From Eubacteriales bacterium (GTDB lineage: Bacteria; Bacillota; Clostridia; Lachnospirales; Lachnospiraceae), in contig JAUNAK010000009.1 of assembly GCA_030527665.1 (NCBI GenBank), forward strand, positions 1 through 56,504: DNA of 56,504 nucleotides, read 5' to 3'. Positions 34,141 through 42,426 of this stretch are shown here, one piece after another (position 1 is the stretch's first letter; each line of letters opens with the position of its first letter). The notes under the pieces are model-generated. The model had not been told where the DNA came from. It worked only from the letters and a program-made list of their open reading frames with translations, and searched no databases. The position numbers and the translations under genes were made by a program.

Positions 34141-35010
34141 ATGGAGATAAAAGCAAGAGCGAAGATTAATTTGAGTCTGGACGTGATCGGAAGAAGAGAA
34201 GACGGCTACCACCTTCTCCGCATGGTCATGCAGAATGTGGATGTATATGATACTCTGACCATGGAGCGGGTCGAGGAAGAGGGTATTCAGCTTACCGCAG
34301 ATGTGGAGGGGATTCCGCTGGATTCCGGCAATCTGATCTGGAAGGCTGCGGATCTGCTGATGAAGGAGTTTCAGCTTCCCGGCGGTGTGCGGATCCATCT
34401 GCAGAAACGTATTCCTGCAGCAGCCGGGCTGGCAGGCGGAAGCGCCGACGCCGCTGCTGTTTTTCATGGGATGAATGCGCTTTTTGAGCTGGGACTGAGT
34501 GAGAAGGAACTGCGGGAGAGAGGCGTTACACTTGGCGCGGATATTCCTTACTGTATTATGGGAGGAACCGCCCTGTCGGAGGGGATCGGTGAAGTGCTGA
34601 CTCCGCTTCCCAAGATGCCGGACTGCTGGATCCTTCTGGCAAAGCCGGATATTGACGTTTCTACCAAGTATGTATATGAGCATCTGGATGCGGCTGTGGA
34701 GTATCATCATCCGGAAGTGGACAGACAGGTACAGGCCATCAGAAACGGAGATCTGAAGGAGATTACTGCCTGTCTGGAAAATGTACTGGAGACCGTAACG
34801 GTTTCCAATCATCCGATCGTAACCAGGATCGAGGAGCGGATGCTGGAACTGGGGGCACTGGGCTCCAGAATGAGCGGAAGCGGCCCGACCGTTTTCGGTA
34901 TTTTTGACAATGAGGAGACTGCGCAGAAAGCGTATAAGGAGATCCTGGACAGCCATCTGGCGAAGGATGTATTTTTGACTGTGCCGTATTCCGATAAGGA
35001 GGAAGCATAA
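34141..35010 (+). CDS. ispE: 4-diphosphocytidyl-2-C-methyl-D-erythritol kinase
   Basis: The 289-residue GHMP kinase phosphorylates CDP-methylerythritol in the MEP isoprenoid pathway. It has KARAKINLSLDV (active-site Lys), the REDGYHLL loop, the ATP loop PAAAGLAGGSADAAAV, TLGADIPYCIMGG with the catalytic Asp, and MSGSGPTVFGIF. The RBS AGAGGAA lies about 12 bases upstream, so it is weak. The last base of its stop codon is the first base of the gntR start, implying translational coupling. Confidence 0.96.
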   Translation: MEIKARAKINLSLDVIGRREDGYHLLRMVMQNVDVYDTLTMERVEEEGIQLTADVEGIPLDSGNLIWKAADLLMKEFQLPGGVRIHLQKRIPAAAGLAGGSADAAAVFHGMNALFELGLSEKELRERGVTLGADIPYCIMGGTALSEGIGEVLTPLPKMPDCWILLAKPDIDVSTKYVYEHLDAAVEYHHPEVDRQVQAIRNGDLKEITACLENVLETVTVSNHPIVTRIEERMLELGALGSRMSGSGPTVFGIFDNEETAQKAYKEILDSHLAKDVFLTVPYSDKEEA

Positions 35011-35684
35011 TGGCTGCGGAAGACAGATTAGTAAAAACAATGGCAGAATATCCCGATCTGCCGCTCCGTGACGTGGTGTTCCGTACACTGCGGAAGGGGA
35101 TCCTTTGTGAGGATCTGAAACCCGGTGAAAGACTGATGGAGATCCAGCTGGCAAACCGGCTGGGCGTGAGCCGTACACCGGTGCGGGAGGCGATCCGAAT
35201 GCTGGAGCTGGAAGGACTGGTCGTAAATCTGCCCAGAAGAGGCGCACAGGTTGCCAAAATCACAGCCAAGGATCTGCATGATGTTCTGGAAGTGCGGAAA
35301 GGACTGGATCAGATGGCTTTTGAACTTGCGGTCGAGCGAATCACGGAAGAGGAACTGGAAGCACTTTTTGCGGCATCCAGAGAATTCGAACGGCTGGTAG
35401 AGAACGCGGATGTGACAAGTCTTGCAGAGGCAGATGAGGCTTTCCATGCCATTATCTATCAGGCAACCGGCAATAAAAGGCTTGTTCAGCTGATCAATAA
35501 TCTGCGGGAGCAGATGTACCGGTATCGTGTGGAGTATCTGAAAAACCGTTCCAATCTGCAGAATCTGATCCAGGAACATGATCAGCTGTGGCAGAGTCTG
35601 AAAAACAGGGATGCTGTCGGCGGAAGTGAAGCCATGGGGGCCCATATTGAGCACCAGATGGCAGGAATTCTGGATTCTTTATAA
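35010..35684 (+). CDS. GntR-family regulator (FadR/FCD subfamily)
   Basis: The 224-residue protein has an N-terminal winged helix (LRDVVFRTLRKGILCEDLKPGERLMEIQLANRLGVSRTPVREAIRMLELEGLVV) and a C-terminal FCD domain whose metal-binding set is visible (EADEAFHAIIYQATGN, EHDQLWQSL, MGAHIEHQM). FCD regulators usually sense organic or sugar acids bound near a metal ion. It is tied to ispE by a one-base overlap, yet a sugar operon (xylB and on) begins 240 bases downstream behind a terminator. Either could be its target; no operator palindrome is obvious to me. Confidence 0.92.
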   Translation: MAAEDRLVKTMAEYPDLPLRDVVFRTLRKGILCEDLKPGERLMEIQLANRLGVSRTPVREAIRMLELEGLVVNLPRRGAQVAKITAKDLHDVLEVRKGLDQMAFELAVERITEEELEALFAASREFERLVENADVTSLAEADEAFHAIIYQATGNKRLVQLINNLREQMYRYRVEYLKNRSNLQNLIQEHDQLWQSLKNRDAVGGSEAMGAHIEHQMAGILDSL

Positions 35685-35703
35685 AATTGCAAAAATGTAC
35701 AGG

Positions 35704-35747
35704 AAAGCGGCTTTTTTGTTCGAAAAGAACAGAGAAAGCCGCTTTTT
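35704..35747 (+). terminator. Terminator after the gntR gene
   Basis: AAAGCGGCTTT (35704-35714) pairs with AAAGCCGCTTT (35735-35745) around an inner TGTTC/GAACA stem, ending in five T. Confidence 0.88.
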
Positions 35748-35922
35748 GTATATATTGTCTGTTTATTGTACTTTCTATTTCGGACAGATAGTGATAAGAT
35801 TACAGATAGAAGTCAGCATTTGGAATGGCAGGTTTTGCGAGACTTAACGCCGGCGGAAGCAGGAGGCTTTCCGGTGAAGTGAAAAATGCGAAGCATTATT
35901 AGGAGTATAAGGAGGAATTGAC

Positions 35923-37395
35923 ATGCTGTATATCGGTGTGGACCTTGGAACATCAGCGGTGAAGCTTCTGCTGATGAATGAGAAGGGCGAGATTCAGAAG
36001 ATCGTGTCCAGAGAGTACCCGCTGGCATTTCCGCATCCGGGCTGGTCGGAGCAGAAGCCGGAAGACTGGATGAAGGCCGTTATAGACGGAATCAAAGAGC
36101 TGACGGCAGAGTGTGACCGGGCACACATTGCGGGAATCGGTGCCGGAGGCCAGATGCACGGTCTGGTGATCCTGGATGAAGAGGATCGTGTCCTTCGTCC
36201 GGCGATCCTGTGGAATGACGGACGTACACAGGGTGAGACTGACTGGCTGAACAACGAGATCGGCAAGGAGAAACTGACGGAGTACACAGGCAATATTGCG
36301 TTTGCCGGTTTTACCGCTCCGAAGATCCTGTGGGTAAAGAAAAATGAACCGGAGATCTTTGCGAAGATCAGCAAGATCATGCTCCCGAAGGATTACATCA
36401 ACTACATGCTTACCGGTGTGCACTGTACCGACTATTCCGATGCATCCGGCATGCTGCTTCTGGATGTGAAGAGCAAATGCTGGAGCAAAGAGATGCTGGA
36501 GATCTGCAGTGTCAGAGAAGAGCAGATGCCGAAGCTTTTTGAGAGCTATGAGACCGTCGGCTGTCTGAAAAAAGAGATGGCAGAGCTGCTGGGACTTCCG
36601 GAGACAGTAAAGGTATGTGCCGGAGCCGGAGACAACGCGGCAGCGGCAGTAGGAACCGGAACCGTTGGTGACGGGGCCTGCAATATCTCTCTGGGAACTT
36701 CCGGAACGATCTTCATATCCAGTGAGACCTTTGGCGTGGATTCCGGAAACTCTCTGCATGCTTTTGCCCATGCAGACGGTGCCTTCCATCTGATGGGCTG
36801 CATGCTTTCCGCTGCATCCTGCAACAAGTGGTGGATGGATGAGATCCTGCAGACAAAGGAATACGGAGAAGAACAGTCCGGTATTACCGAGGATATGCTG
36901 GGAAGCGGTCATGTGTATTATCTGCCCTACCTGATGGGCGAGCGTGCACCCCATAACGATCCGGCAGCCAGAAGCTGCTTCATCGGAATGACCATGGATT
37001 CCACCAGACAGGATATGACACAGGCAGTTATGGAAGGCGTTGCCTTTGGTATTCGCGATTCCCTGGAGGCAGCGAAGAATCTGGGTATTCAGGTTCCGCA
37101 CAGCATGATCTGCGGAGGAGGTGCCAAGAGTCCGCTCTGGAGAAAGATCTTTGCCAATGTACTTAACATCGAACTGACTATTCCGGAGACCGAGCAGGGA
37201 CCGGGATACGGCGGAGCAATTCTGGCGGCCGTAGCCTGCGGAGAATATGCGTCGGTGAAGGAGGCCTGTGAGAAACTGGTGAAAGTGACGGCATCCGAGA
37301 AACCGGATCCGGTGATCGCAGCCAGATACGAAGAGAAATACAGGGTGTTCCATCAGCTGTATCCGGCATTGAAGGATCTGTTCCCGGTATTGTAA
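35923..37395 (+). CDS. xylB: Xylulokinase-type FGGY sugar kinase
   Basis: The 490-residue protein has the FGGY kinase start LYIGVDLGTSAVKLLLMNEKGE, the xylulokinase-like GGQMHGLVILD and AILWNDGRT, the catalytic Asp in AGAGDNAAAAVGTG, and the C-terminal ICGGGAKSPLWRKIFANVL. It phosphorylates a ketopentose, most likely D-xylulose, or D-ribulose if the next gene supplies it. RBS TAAGGAGG is strong. It opens the operon xylB - isomerase - DUF4867 - transaldolase. The lack of a xylA gene here leaves the exact sugar open. Confidence 0.88.
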   Translation: MLYIGVDLGTSAVKLLLMNEKGEIQKIVSREYPLAFPHPGWSEQKPEDWMKAVIDGIKELTAECDRAHIAGIGAGGQMHGLVILDEEDRVLRPAILWNDGRTQGETDWLNNEIGKEKLTEYTGNIAFAGFTAPKILWVKKNEPEIFAKISKIMLPKDYINYMLTGVHCTDYSDASGMLLLDVKSKCWSKEMLEICSVREEQMPKLFESYETVGCLKKEMAELLGLPETVKVCAGAGDNAAAAVGTGTVGDGACNISLGTSGTIFISSETFGVDSGNSLHAFAHADGAFHLMGCMLSAASCNKWWMDEILQTKEYGEEQSGITEDMLGSGHVYYLPYLMGERAPHNDPAARSCFIGMTMDSTRQDMTQAVMEGVAFGIRDSLEAAKNLGIQVPHSMICGGGAKSPLWRKIFANVLNIELTIPETEQGPGYGGAILAAVACGEYASVKEACEKLVKVTASEKPDPVIAARYEEKYRVFHQLYPALKDLFPVL

Positions 37396-37509
37396 AAAAC
37401 ATAAGAATGCGGATCCCGCGGGCAGATCCATGTGCGAATCGGATGGTTTGAGAGACCTGTATCCGGCACCGGATCGCGCGGAGATCGATTGGAAAGAAGG
37501 ATATGTGAT

Positions 37510-37533
37510 AATTAACGGTTCGGCCGTTGAATT
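37510..37533 (+). other. Hairpin in the gap before the isomerase gene
   Basis: AATTAACGG and CCGTTGAATT pair around a TTCGG loop with one bulge. There is no T-run. It may stabilise the downstream mRNA after processing. Confidence 0.35.
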
Positions 37534-37571
37534 ATAAAATGGGTAAAAACATACATTAGGAGGTATGGACA

Positions 37572-39047
37572 ATGATCAACACACCTGAAATCAGACTGGG
37601 TATCGTAGCTGTAAGCCGTGACTGCTTCCCGGCAGCCCTTGCTGAGAACAGAAGAAAGGCACTTGTAAAGGCGTATACAGAGAAGTATGGCGCGGACGAG
37701 ATCTATGAGTGCCCGATCACTATTATCGAGAGCGAGATCGATATGGTGAATGCACTGGAAGATATCAAGAAAGCAGGCTGCAACGCACTTTGCGTATATC
37801 TCGGAAACTTCGGACCGGAGATCGCAGAGACCCTTCTTGCAAAACACTTCGATGGACCGAAGATGTTCTGTGCAGCAGCAGAAGAGACACAGAACGATCT
37901 GTTCGACGGCCGCGGAGATGCTTACTGCGGTATGCTGAATGCAAGCTATAACCTGGCTCTGAGAAATGTAAAGGCATATATTCCGGAGTATCCGGTAGGT
38001 GATGCAGAAGACTGTGCAGAGATGATCCATGATTTCATTCCGGTTGCAAAAGCCGTTGTTGCACTCAGTGACCTGAAGATCATCAGCTTCGGTCCGAGAC
38101 CGCAGAACTTCCTTGCATGCAATGCACCGATCAAGCAGCTGTACAACCTTGGCGTTGAGATCGAGGAAGAGTCTGAGCTGGATCTGTATGAAGCATATCT
38201 GAAACATGCAGGAGATGAGAGAATCAAGGATGTTGTAGCTGACATGGCTGCCGAGCTGGGCAAGGAAACACCGAAGCTGGCAGAACTTGCACAGTACGAG
38301 CTGACTCTTCTGGACTGGATCGAGGAGCATAAAGGCTACAGAAAATATGTGGCACTGACATCCAAATGCTGGCCGGCATTCCAGGATATGTTCAAATTCA
38401 ATCCGTGCTATGTAAACGGCCGTCTGGCAGGACGCGGCATTCCGGTATCCTGTGAGGTAGATATCTACGGAACACTGTCCGAGTACATCGGTACCGTGAT
38501 CAGCGGCGATGCAGTAACACTTCTGGATATCAATAACTCTGTACCGAAGGATATGTATAAAGAGAGCATCGAGGGCAAATTTGATTACAAATTTACCGAT
38601 ACCTTCATGGGCTTCCACTGCGGCAATACCTGCTCCAGAAAACTGCAGAATCCGAAACTTTCCTATCAGAGAATCATGGCAAGAACCCATCCGGCTGACT
38701 GGTGTGAGGGAACACTGGAAGGAGATATCGTTCCGGGAGATATCACATTCTACAGACTGCAGAGCACTGCTGACGGTATTCTTCGTGCATACATCGCAGA
38801 GGGTGAAGTACTTCCGGTAGCTACCAAGTCCTTCGGTTCCATCGGTGTATTTGCAATCAAGGAAATGGGAAGATTCTACCGTCACGTTCTGATTGCCAAG
38901 AACTATCCGCATCACGGAGCTGTTGCATTCGGCAAATACGGAAAGACTCTGTACGAAGTATTCAAATACATCGGCGTTCCGGTTGAGGAGATCGGATACA
39001 ACCAGCCGGAAGGCGTAAGATATCCGACAGAGAATCCCTGGAAATAA
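37572..39047 (+). CDS. L-fucose/L-arabinose isomerase-family protein
   Basis: The 491-residue protein has the three-domain fucose/arabinose isomerase fold. The metal and catalytic residues expected for the family are present: Glu295 in SCEVDIYGTLSEYIG, Asp319 in TLLDINNS, and His447/448 in NYPHHGAVAFG. These enzymes interconvert aldoses and ketoses with Mn2+. Overall similarity to classical FucI or AraA appears only moderate. With a xylulokinase-type kinase upstream and a transaldolase downstream, it probably turns an aldopentose into the ketopentose that XylB phosphorylates. RBS AGGAGG is 9 bases upstream. Substrate is not predictable by eye. Confidence 0.82.
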   Translation: MINTPEIRLGIVAVSRDCFPAALAENRRKALVKAYTEKYGADEIYECPITIIESEIDMVNALEDIKKAGCNALCVYLGNFGPEIAETLLAKHFDGPKMFCAAAEETQNDLFDGRGDAYCGMLNASYNLALRNVKAYIPEYPVGDAEDCAEMIHDFIPVAKAVVALSDLKIISFGPRPQNFLACNAPIKQLYNLGVEIEEESELDLYEAYLKHAGDERIKDVVADMAAELGKETPKLAELAQYELTLLDWIEEHKGYRKYVALTSKCWPAFQDMFKFNPCYVNGRLAGRGIPVSCEVDIYGTLSEYIGTVISGDAVTLLDINNSVPKDMYKESIEGKFDYKFTDTFMGFHCGNTCSRKLQNPKLSYQRIMARTHPADWCEGTLEGDIVPGDITFYRLQSTADGILRAYIAEGEVLPVATKSFGSIGVFAIKEMGRFYRHVLIAKNYPHHGAVAFGKYGKTLYEVFKYIGVPVEEIGYNQPEGVRYPTENPWK

Positions 39048-39063
39048 GTAAACAAATATAAGC

Positions 39064-39097
39064 AGACTGCCGTTTCAAGACAAAGGGGCGGCAGTCT
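39064..39097 (+). terminator. Intra-operon hairpin before the DUF4867 gene
   Basis: AGACTGCCG (39064-39072) pairs with CGGCAGTCT (39089-39097). There is no proper T-run. It may reduce read-through or stabilise the isomerase mRNA. Confidence 0.45.
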
Positions 39098-39117
39098 CTT
39101 CCGTAAGGAGAAAAAAT

Positions 39118-39759
39118 ATGAAAATTTATAAAATTACCGATCCGGAATTTGCTGCATACGGAAGAATCATCGAGGGATATGATGTACAGCCGATGCTGGA
39201 TGCCCTGAATGAGAAAACACCCTGTCCGGAGGACGGACCGGCCTATGTAGCGGAGGATCCGAACCTGCAGAACCTGCCGCTGGCTGCGGAGATGACCGAT
39301 ACACTGTTCGGCGGACTGCCGGCAGAATTCGGCTGGTGCAACGGACATAATACAAAACTGAACTGTCTGGAGTATCATCGCGGAAGCGAGTTCAACCTGG
39401 GAACCGAAGACTGGGTCATGCTGCTGGCGAAAGAGTCGGATATCGATGCAGACTTTAAGCTGGACACATCGACGGTAAAAGCATTCCTTGCACCGAAAGG
39501 CGTTCTGGTCGAGGTATATGGAACCTCCCTTCACTATGCACCCTGTCAGGCAGCAAAGGATAAAGGTTTCCGTGTACTTGTTGTACTGGCAAAGGGAACC
39601 AATGTCGGAAACGGTGCTCCGTCCGGAAAATGTCCGGAGGACCGCCTGCTGTTTGCAACCAACAAATGGCTGATCGCACATCCGGATGCAGCAGAAGCAT
39701 CCAACGGTGCATTCGTAGGCCTGGTTGGTGAAAACATTGATATCGCAGATGACATCTGA
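39118..39759 (+). CDS. DUF4867-family protein, probably cupin-like
   Basis: The 213-residue protein is one I recognise as DUF4867. It has beta-rich stretches resembling a cupin: CNGHNTKLNCLEYHRGSEFNLGTEDWVMLLA could be the first metal-binding motif (His, His, Glu) and KAFLAPKGVLVEVYGTSLHYAPCQA the second (Glu, His). It ends in a region with NKWLIAHPDAAEASNG. No function is established. Placement between a sugar isomerase and a transaldolase suggests a sugar or sugar-phosphate isomerase, mutarotase or sensor. RBS AAGGAG is present. Confidence 0.7.
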   Translation: MKIYKITDPEFAAYGRIIEGYDVQPMLDALNEKTPCPEDGPAYVAEDPNLQNLPLAAEMTDTLFGGLPAEFGWCNGHNTKLNCLEYHRGSEFNLGTEDWVMLLAKESDIDADFKLDTSTVKAFLAPKGVLVEVYGTSLHYAPCQAAKDKGFRVLVVLAKGTNVGNGAPSGKCPEDRLLFATNKWLIAHPDAAEASNGAFVGLVGENIDIADDI

Positions 39760-39830
39760 TAGGAAATAGAGTATGATAGATACTATCGTATCAGAATGTT
39801 TTTCTATTTTATTTTAAAGGAGAATAAACC

Positions 39831-40487
39831 ATGAAATTCTTTATTGATACCGCTAATGTAGATGAGATCCGTGAAGCCGAGGCTATGGGCGTACTTGCAG
39901 GTGTTACTACCAACCCGTCTCTGATCGCAAAGGAAGGACGCGATGTTATGACCGTTCTGAAAGAGATCACAGAGATCGTTGACGGAGCTATCTCCGGCGA
40001 GGTAAAGGCAACCACAGAGGATGCAGAAAGCATGATCAAAGAGGGCAGAGAGATCGCAGCGATCCACCCGAACATGGTTGTTAAGATCCCGATGACAGCA
40101 GAGGGACTGAAAGCGATCAAGGTTCTGTCTTCCGAAGGAATCAAGACAAACTGTACACTGATCTTCTCTGCTAACCAGGCACTTCTGGCTGCAAGAGCAG
40201 GTGCTACCTATGTATCTCCGTTCCTGGGCAGACTGGATGACATCAATACCAGAGGTACCGATCTGATCACAGAGATCGCAGAGATCTTCAACGTTGCCGG
40301 CGATATCGATACACAGATCATCGCTGCATCTGTTCGTAATCCGATCCATGTTACCGACTGTGCTCTGGCAGGTGCACATATCGCAACCGTTCCGTACAAG
40401 GTAATCATGCAGATGCTGAAACATCCGCTGACCAACGAAGGAATCGAGAAATTCAAAAAAGACTATATCGCTGTTTTCGGCGAATAA
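39831..40487 (+). CDS. tal: Short transaldolase (TalC/FSA family)
   Basis: The 218-residue class I aldolase has the [13 protein letters not shown] start, GVTTNPSLI, the Schiff-base Lys85 in VVKIPMT, and SPFLGRLDD. In this family E. coli FSA carries Gln59 and Tyr131. Here the aligned positions are Glu57 (SGEV) and Phe (SPF), the combination found in true transaldolases. I therefore call it transaldolase rather than fructose-6-phosphate aldolase. It would connect pentose phosphates made by the xylB operon with glycolysis. RBS AAGGAG is strong. A terminator follows. Confidence 0.88.
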   Translation: MKFFIDTANVDEIREAEAMGVLAGVTTNPSLIAKEGRDVMTVLKEITEIVDGAISGEVKATTEDAESMIKEGREIAAIHPNMVVKIPMTAEGLKAIKVLSSEGIKTNCTLIFSANQALLAARAGATYVSPFLGRLDDINTRGTDLITEIAEIFNVAGDIDTQIIAASVRNPIHVTDCALAGAHIATVPYKVIMQMLKHPLTNEGIEKFKKDYIAVFGE

Positions 40488-40500
40488 TACAGAGGTATGC

Positions 40501-40533
40501 AAAAAACGGGGCCATAGCTGGCTCCGTTTTTTT
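40501..40533 (+). terminator. Terminator of the sugar operon
   Basis: AAAAAACGGGGCCA pairs with TGGCTCCGTTTTTT (one G-U), loop TAGC, seven T. Confidence 0.9.
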
Positions 40534-40593
40534 CTGAAGTTTCAGATATGGTATCGTAAATAGAGTTCCGGTGACAAACCGGCAGCAAACAGG

Positions 40594-40632
40594 AAGATCC
40601 CGCCCCGGCAGTTACACCGGAAGCGGGATCTT
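40594..40632 (-). terminator. Terminator of the ABC exporter operon
   Basis: AAGATCCCGC (40594-40603) pairs with GCGGGATCTT (40623-40632) with an inner CCGG/CCGG stem. It begins four bases after the exporter stop codon on the minus strand; the following tract is only moderately T-rich. It may work in both directions. Confidence 0.65.
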
Positions 40633-40635
40633 CTT

Positions 40636-42426
40636 TTAAGATTTTTCAAACTGTGACTGATACAGATGGCTGTAGAAGCCGCCTTTGGCAAGCAGCGTTT
40701 CATGGCTGCCCTGCTCGATGATGTTTCCGTCCTTCATAACAAGGATGGTATCCGCATTTCGAATGGTGGACAGTCGATGGGCAACGATGAAGCTGGTTCG
40801 TCCTTTCATCATTTCATCGAATGCCTTCTGGATACGGATCTCCGTGCGGGTATCGATGGATGAGGTTGCCTCGTCCAGGATCAGAACCGGCGGCAGATCC
40901 AGCATGACACGTGCAATACAGATCAGCTGCTTCTGACCGGCGGAAAGATTGCCGGCATTTTCTTCAATGATCGTATCGTAGCCTTCAGGCATACGCATGA
41001 TGAAGCTGTGGGCATGCGCCTTTTTTGCTGCGGTGATCATCTCTTCTTCGGTGGCATCCGGTTTGCCGTAGCAGATGTTCTCGCGGATGGTCCCGGATTT
41101 TAACCAGGTATCCTGCAGAACCATGCCGTAGTTTTCGCGAAGAGAGGAACGCCGGATATGACGGATGTCTTCTCCGTCCATCGCAATATAGCCGCTGTTG
41201 ACATCGTAGAAACGCATCAGAAGATTGATCAGTGTGGTCTTGCCGCATCCGGTGGGACCGACAATGGCGATTCGTTTTCCCGGTGCTGCGTCGATGCTCA
41301 GGTCTTCGATCAGCGGTTTTTCCGGTACATAGGAGAAGTCAACATGATCGATGGTGATTCTTCCTTCTGCGTGAGAAATGCTGACGGCATCTTCGGCATC
41401 GACCGGTTCGCTGTCGCTCTCGATCATTTCAAAAACTCTTCCGGCAGAGGCCAGTGCATTCTGGAACTCGGTAAGCACATCGGCGATCTCGTTAAATGGC
41501 TGGCTGTATTTTTTGACATAGGTCAGAAGACTGGTCAGCCGTCCGATGGACAGGTAAACACCTTTCCAGGGGAAGAGGAAGCAGAGCAGGCAGCCGGCAA
41601 TGACAACCCCGTTGTAGATCAGTGTATTCAGGAAGCGGGTGGACGGGTTGGTAAGGGACGAGTAAAAGGTCGCACGCAGACTGTTTTCCGCCAGTTCCTG
41701 ATTTCTTGCATCAAAGTCTTCGGTCGAAGCATCTTCATAGCCAAAAAGCTGAACGACTTTCAGGTTTCCAAGCATCTCGTTGGTCAGGTTGGTCAGTGAA
41801 CCGCGGGAGCCGGACTGCTTTTTGAAGTAGATGAAGGAATGATCCGAAATAAAACGGGCTACCAGAAAGGACAGCGGTGTAAACAGAATAACGATCAGAG
41901 CCATCAGCGGCTGCAGGGAAAGCATGAAGCCGATGGTTCCTAGCAGCGTCAGTACACCGGTGAACAGCTGGGTGAAGCCCAGAAGCAGACCATCGGAAAA
42001 CTGTTCCGCATCGGTGACGACACGGCTGATCAGGTCACCGGACGGATGGGAATCCAGATAAGAGAGCGGAAGCACGTGAATATGGCGGAAGGCCTGCTCA
42101 CGAAGGTCTCGTACGATCAGGTAGGTCAGTTTGTTGTTCAGTACATTCATCAGCCAATGGGACAGTGCAGTGATGAGGACGGCGGCTGCAATGAGCAGAA
42201 TGGTTCTGCGGAGTCCGGAAAAATCGACCTGCCCTTTTCCAAGGATCTGGTCGACACCGTTTCCGATGAGGATCGGAACCAGAAGAGTCAGCACAACGGT
42301 AACAGCAGCCAGAAGCAGAGAGAGAATAACGTAGCCGCGATAGGGGCGGATATAGGCGAAGATACGCTTCAGAGTCTGTTTCCGTTTGTCTTTGGACAGT
42401 TCGCTGTCGCTTTTGAGTTTTGCCAT
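40636..42426 (-). CDS. ABC exporter subunit, catalytically competent half
   Basis: The 596-residue protein fuses a six-helix exporter domain with a nucleotide-binding domain: Walker A GPTGCGKTT, signature LSAGQKQ, Walker B LILDEATS with the catalytic Glu, and H-loop VAHRLST. It pairs with the partner encoded upstream (42426-44180) whose Walker B lacks the Glu, as in heterodimeric BmrCD/TM287-288-type exporters that move drugs, lipids or peptides. It overlaps the partner's stop by one base (TGATG), with AAAGGAGG inside that gene. The transported substrate is unknown. Confidence 0.92.
   Translation of the reverse strand: MAKLKSDSELSKDKRKQTLKRIFAYIRPYRGYVILSLLLAAVTVVLTLLVPILIGNGVDQILGKGQVDFSGLRRTILLIAAAVLITALSHWLMNVLNNKLTYLIVRDLREQAFRHIHVLPLSYLDSHPSGDLISRVVTDAEQFSDGLLLGFTQLFTGVLTLLGTIGFMLSLQPLMALIVILFTPLSFLVARFISDHSFIYFKKQSGSRGSLTNLTNEMLGNLKVVQLFGYEDASTEDFDARNQELAENSLRATFYSSLTNPSTRFLNTLIYNGVVIAGCLLCFLFPWKGVYLSIGRLTSLLTYVKKYSQPFNEIADVLTEFQNALASAGRVFEMIESDSEPVDAEDAVSISHAEGRITIDHVDFSYVPEKPLIEDLSIDAAPGKRIAIVGPTGCGKTTLINLLMRFYDVNSGYIAMDGEDIRHIRRSSLRENYGMVLQDTWLKSGTIRENICYGKPDATEEEMITAAKKAHAHSFIMRMPEGYDTIIEENAGNLSAGQKQLICIARVMLDLPPVLILDEATSSIDTRTEIRIQKAFDEMMKGRTSFIVAHRLSTIRNADTILVMKDGNIIEQGSHETLLAKGGFYSHLYQSQFEKS

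Noticed and set aside
35685-35922. GntR operator before xylB
   Set aside because: I looked for a TNGTNNNACNA-type palindrome and a fitting -35/-10 pair and found nothing convincing.
35953-37572. 539-codon minus-strand frame opposite xylB
   Set aside because: It is antisense to a full-length FGGY kinase with no RBS and no domain.
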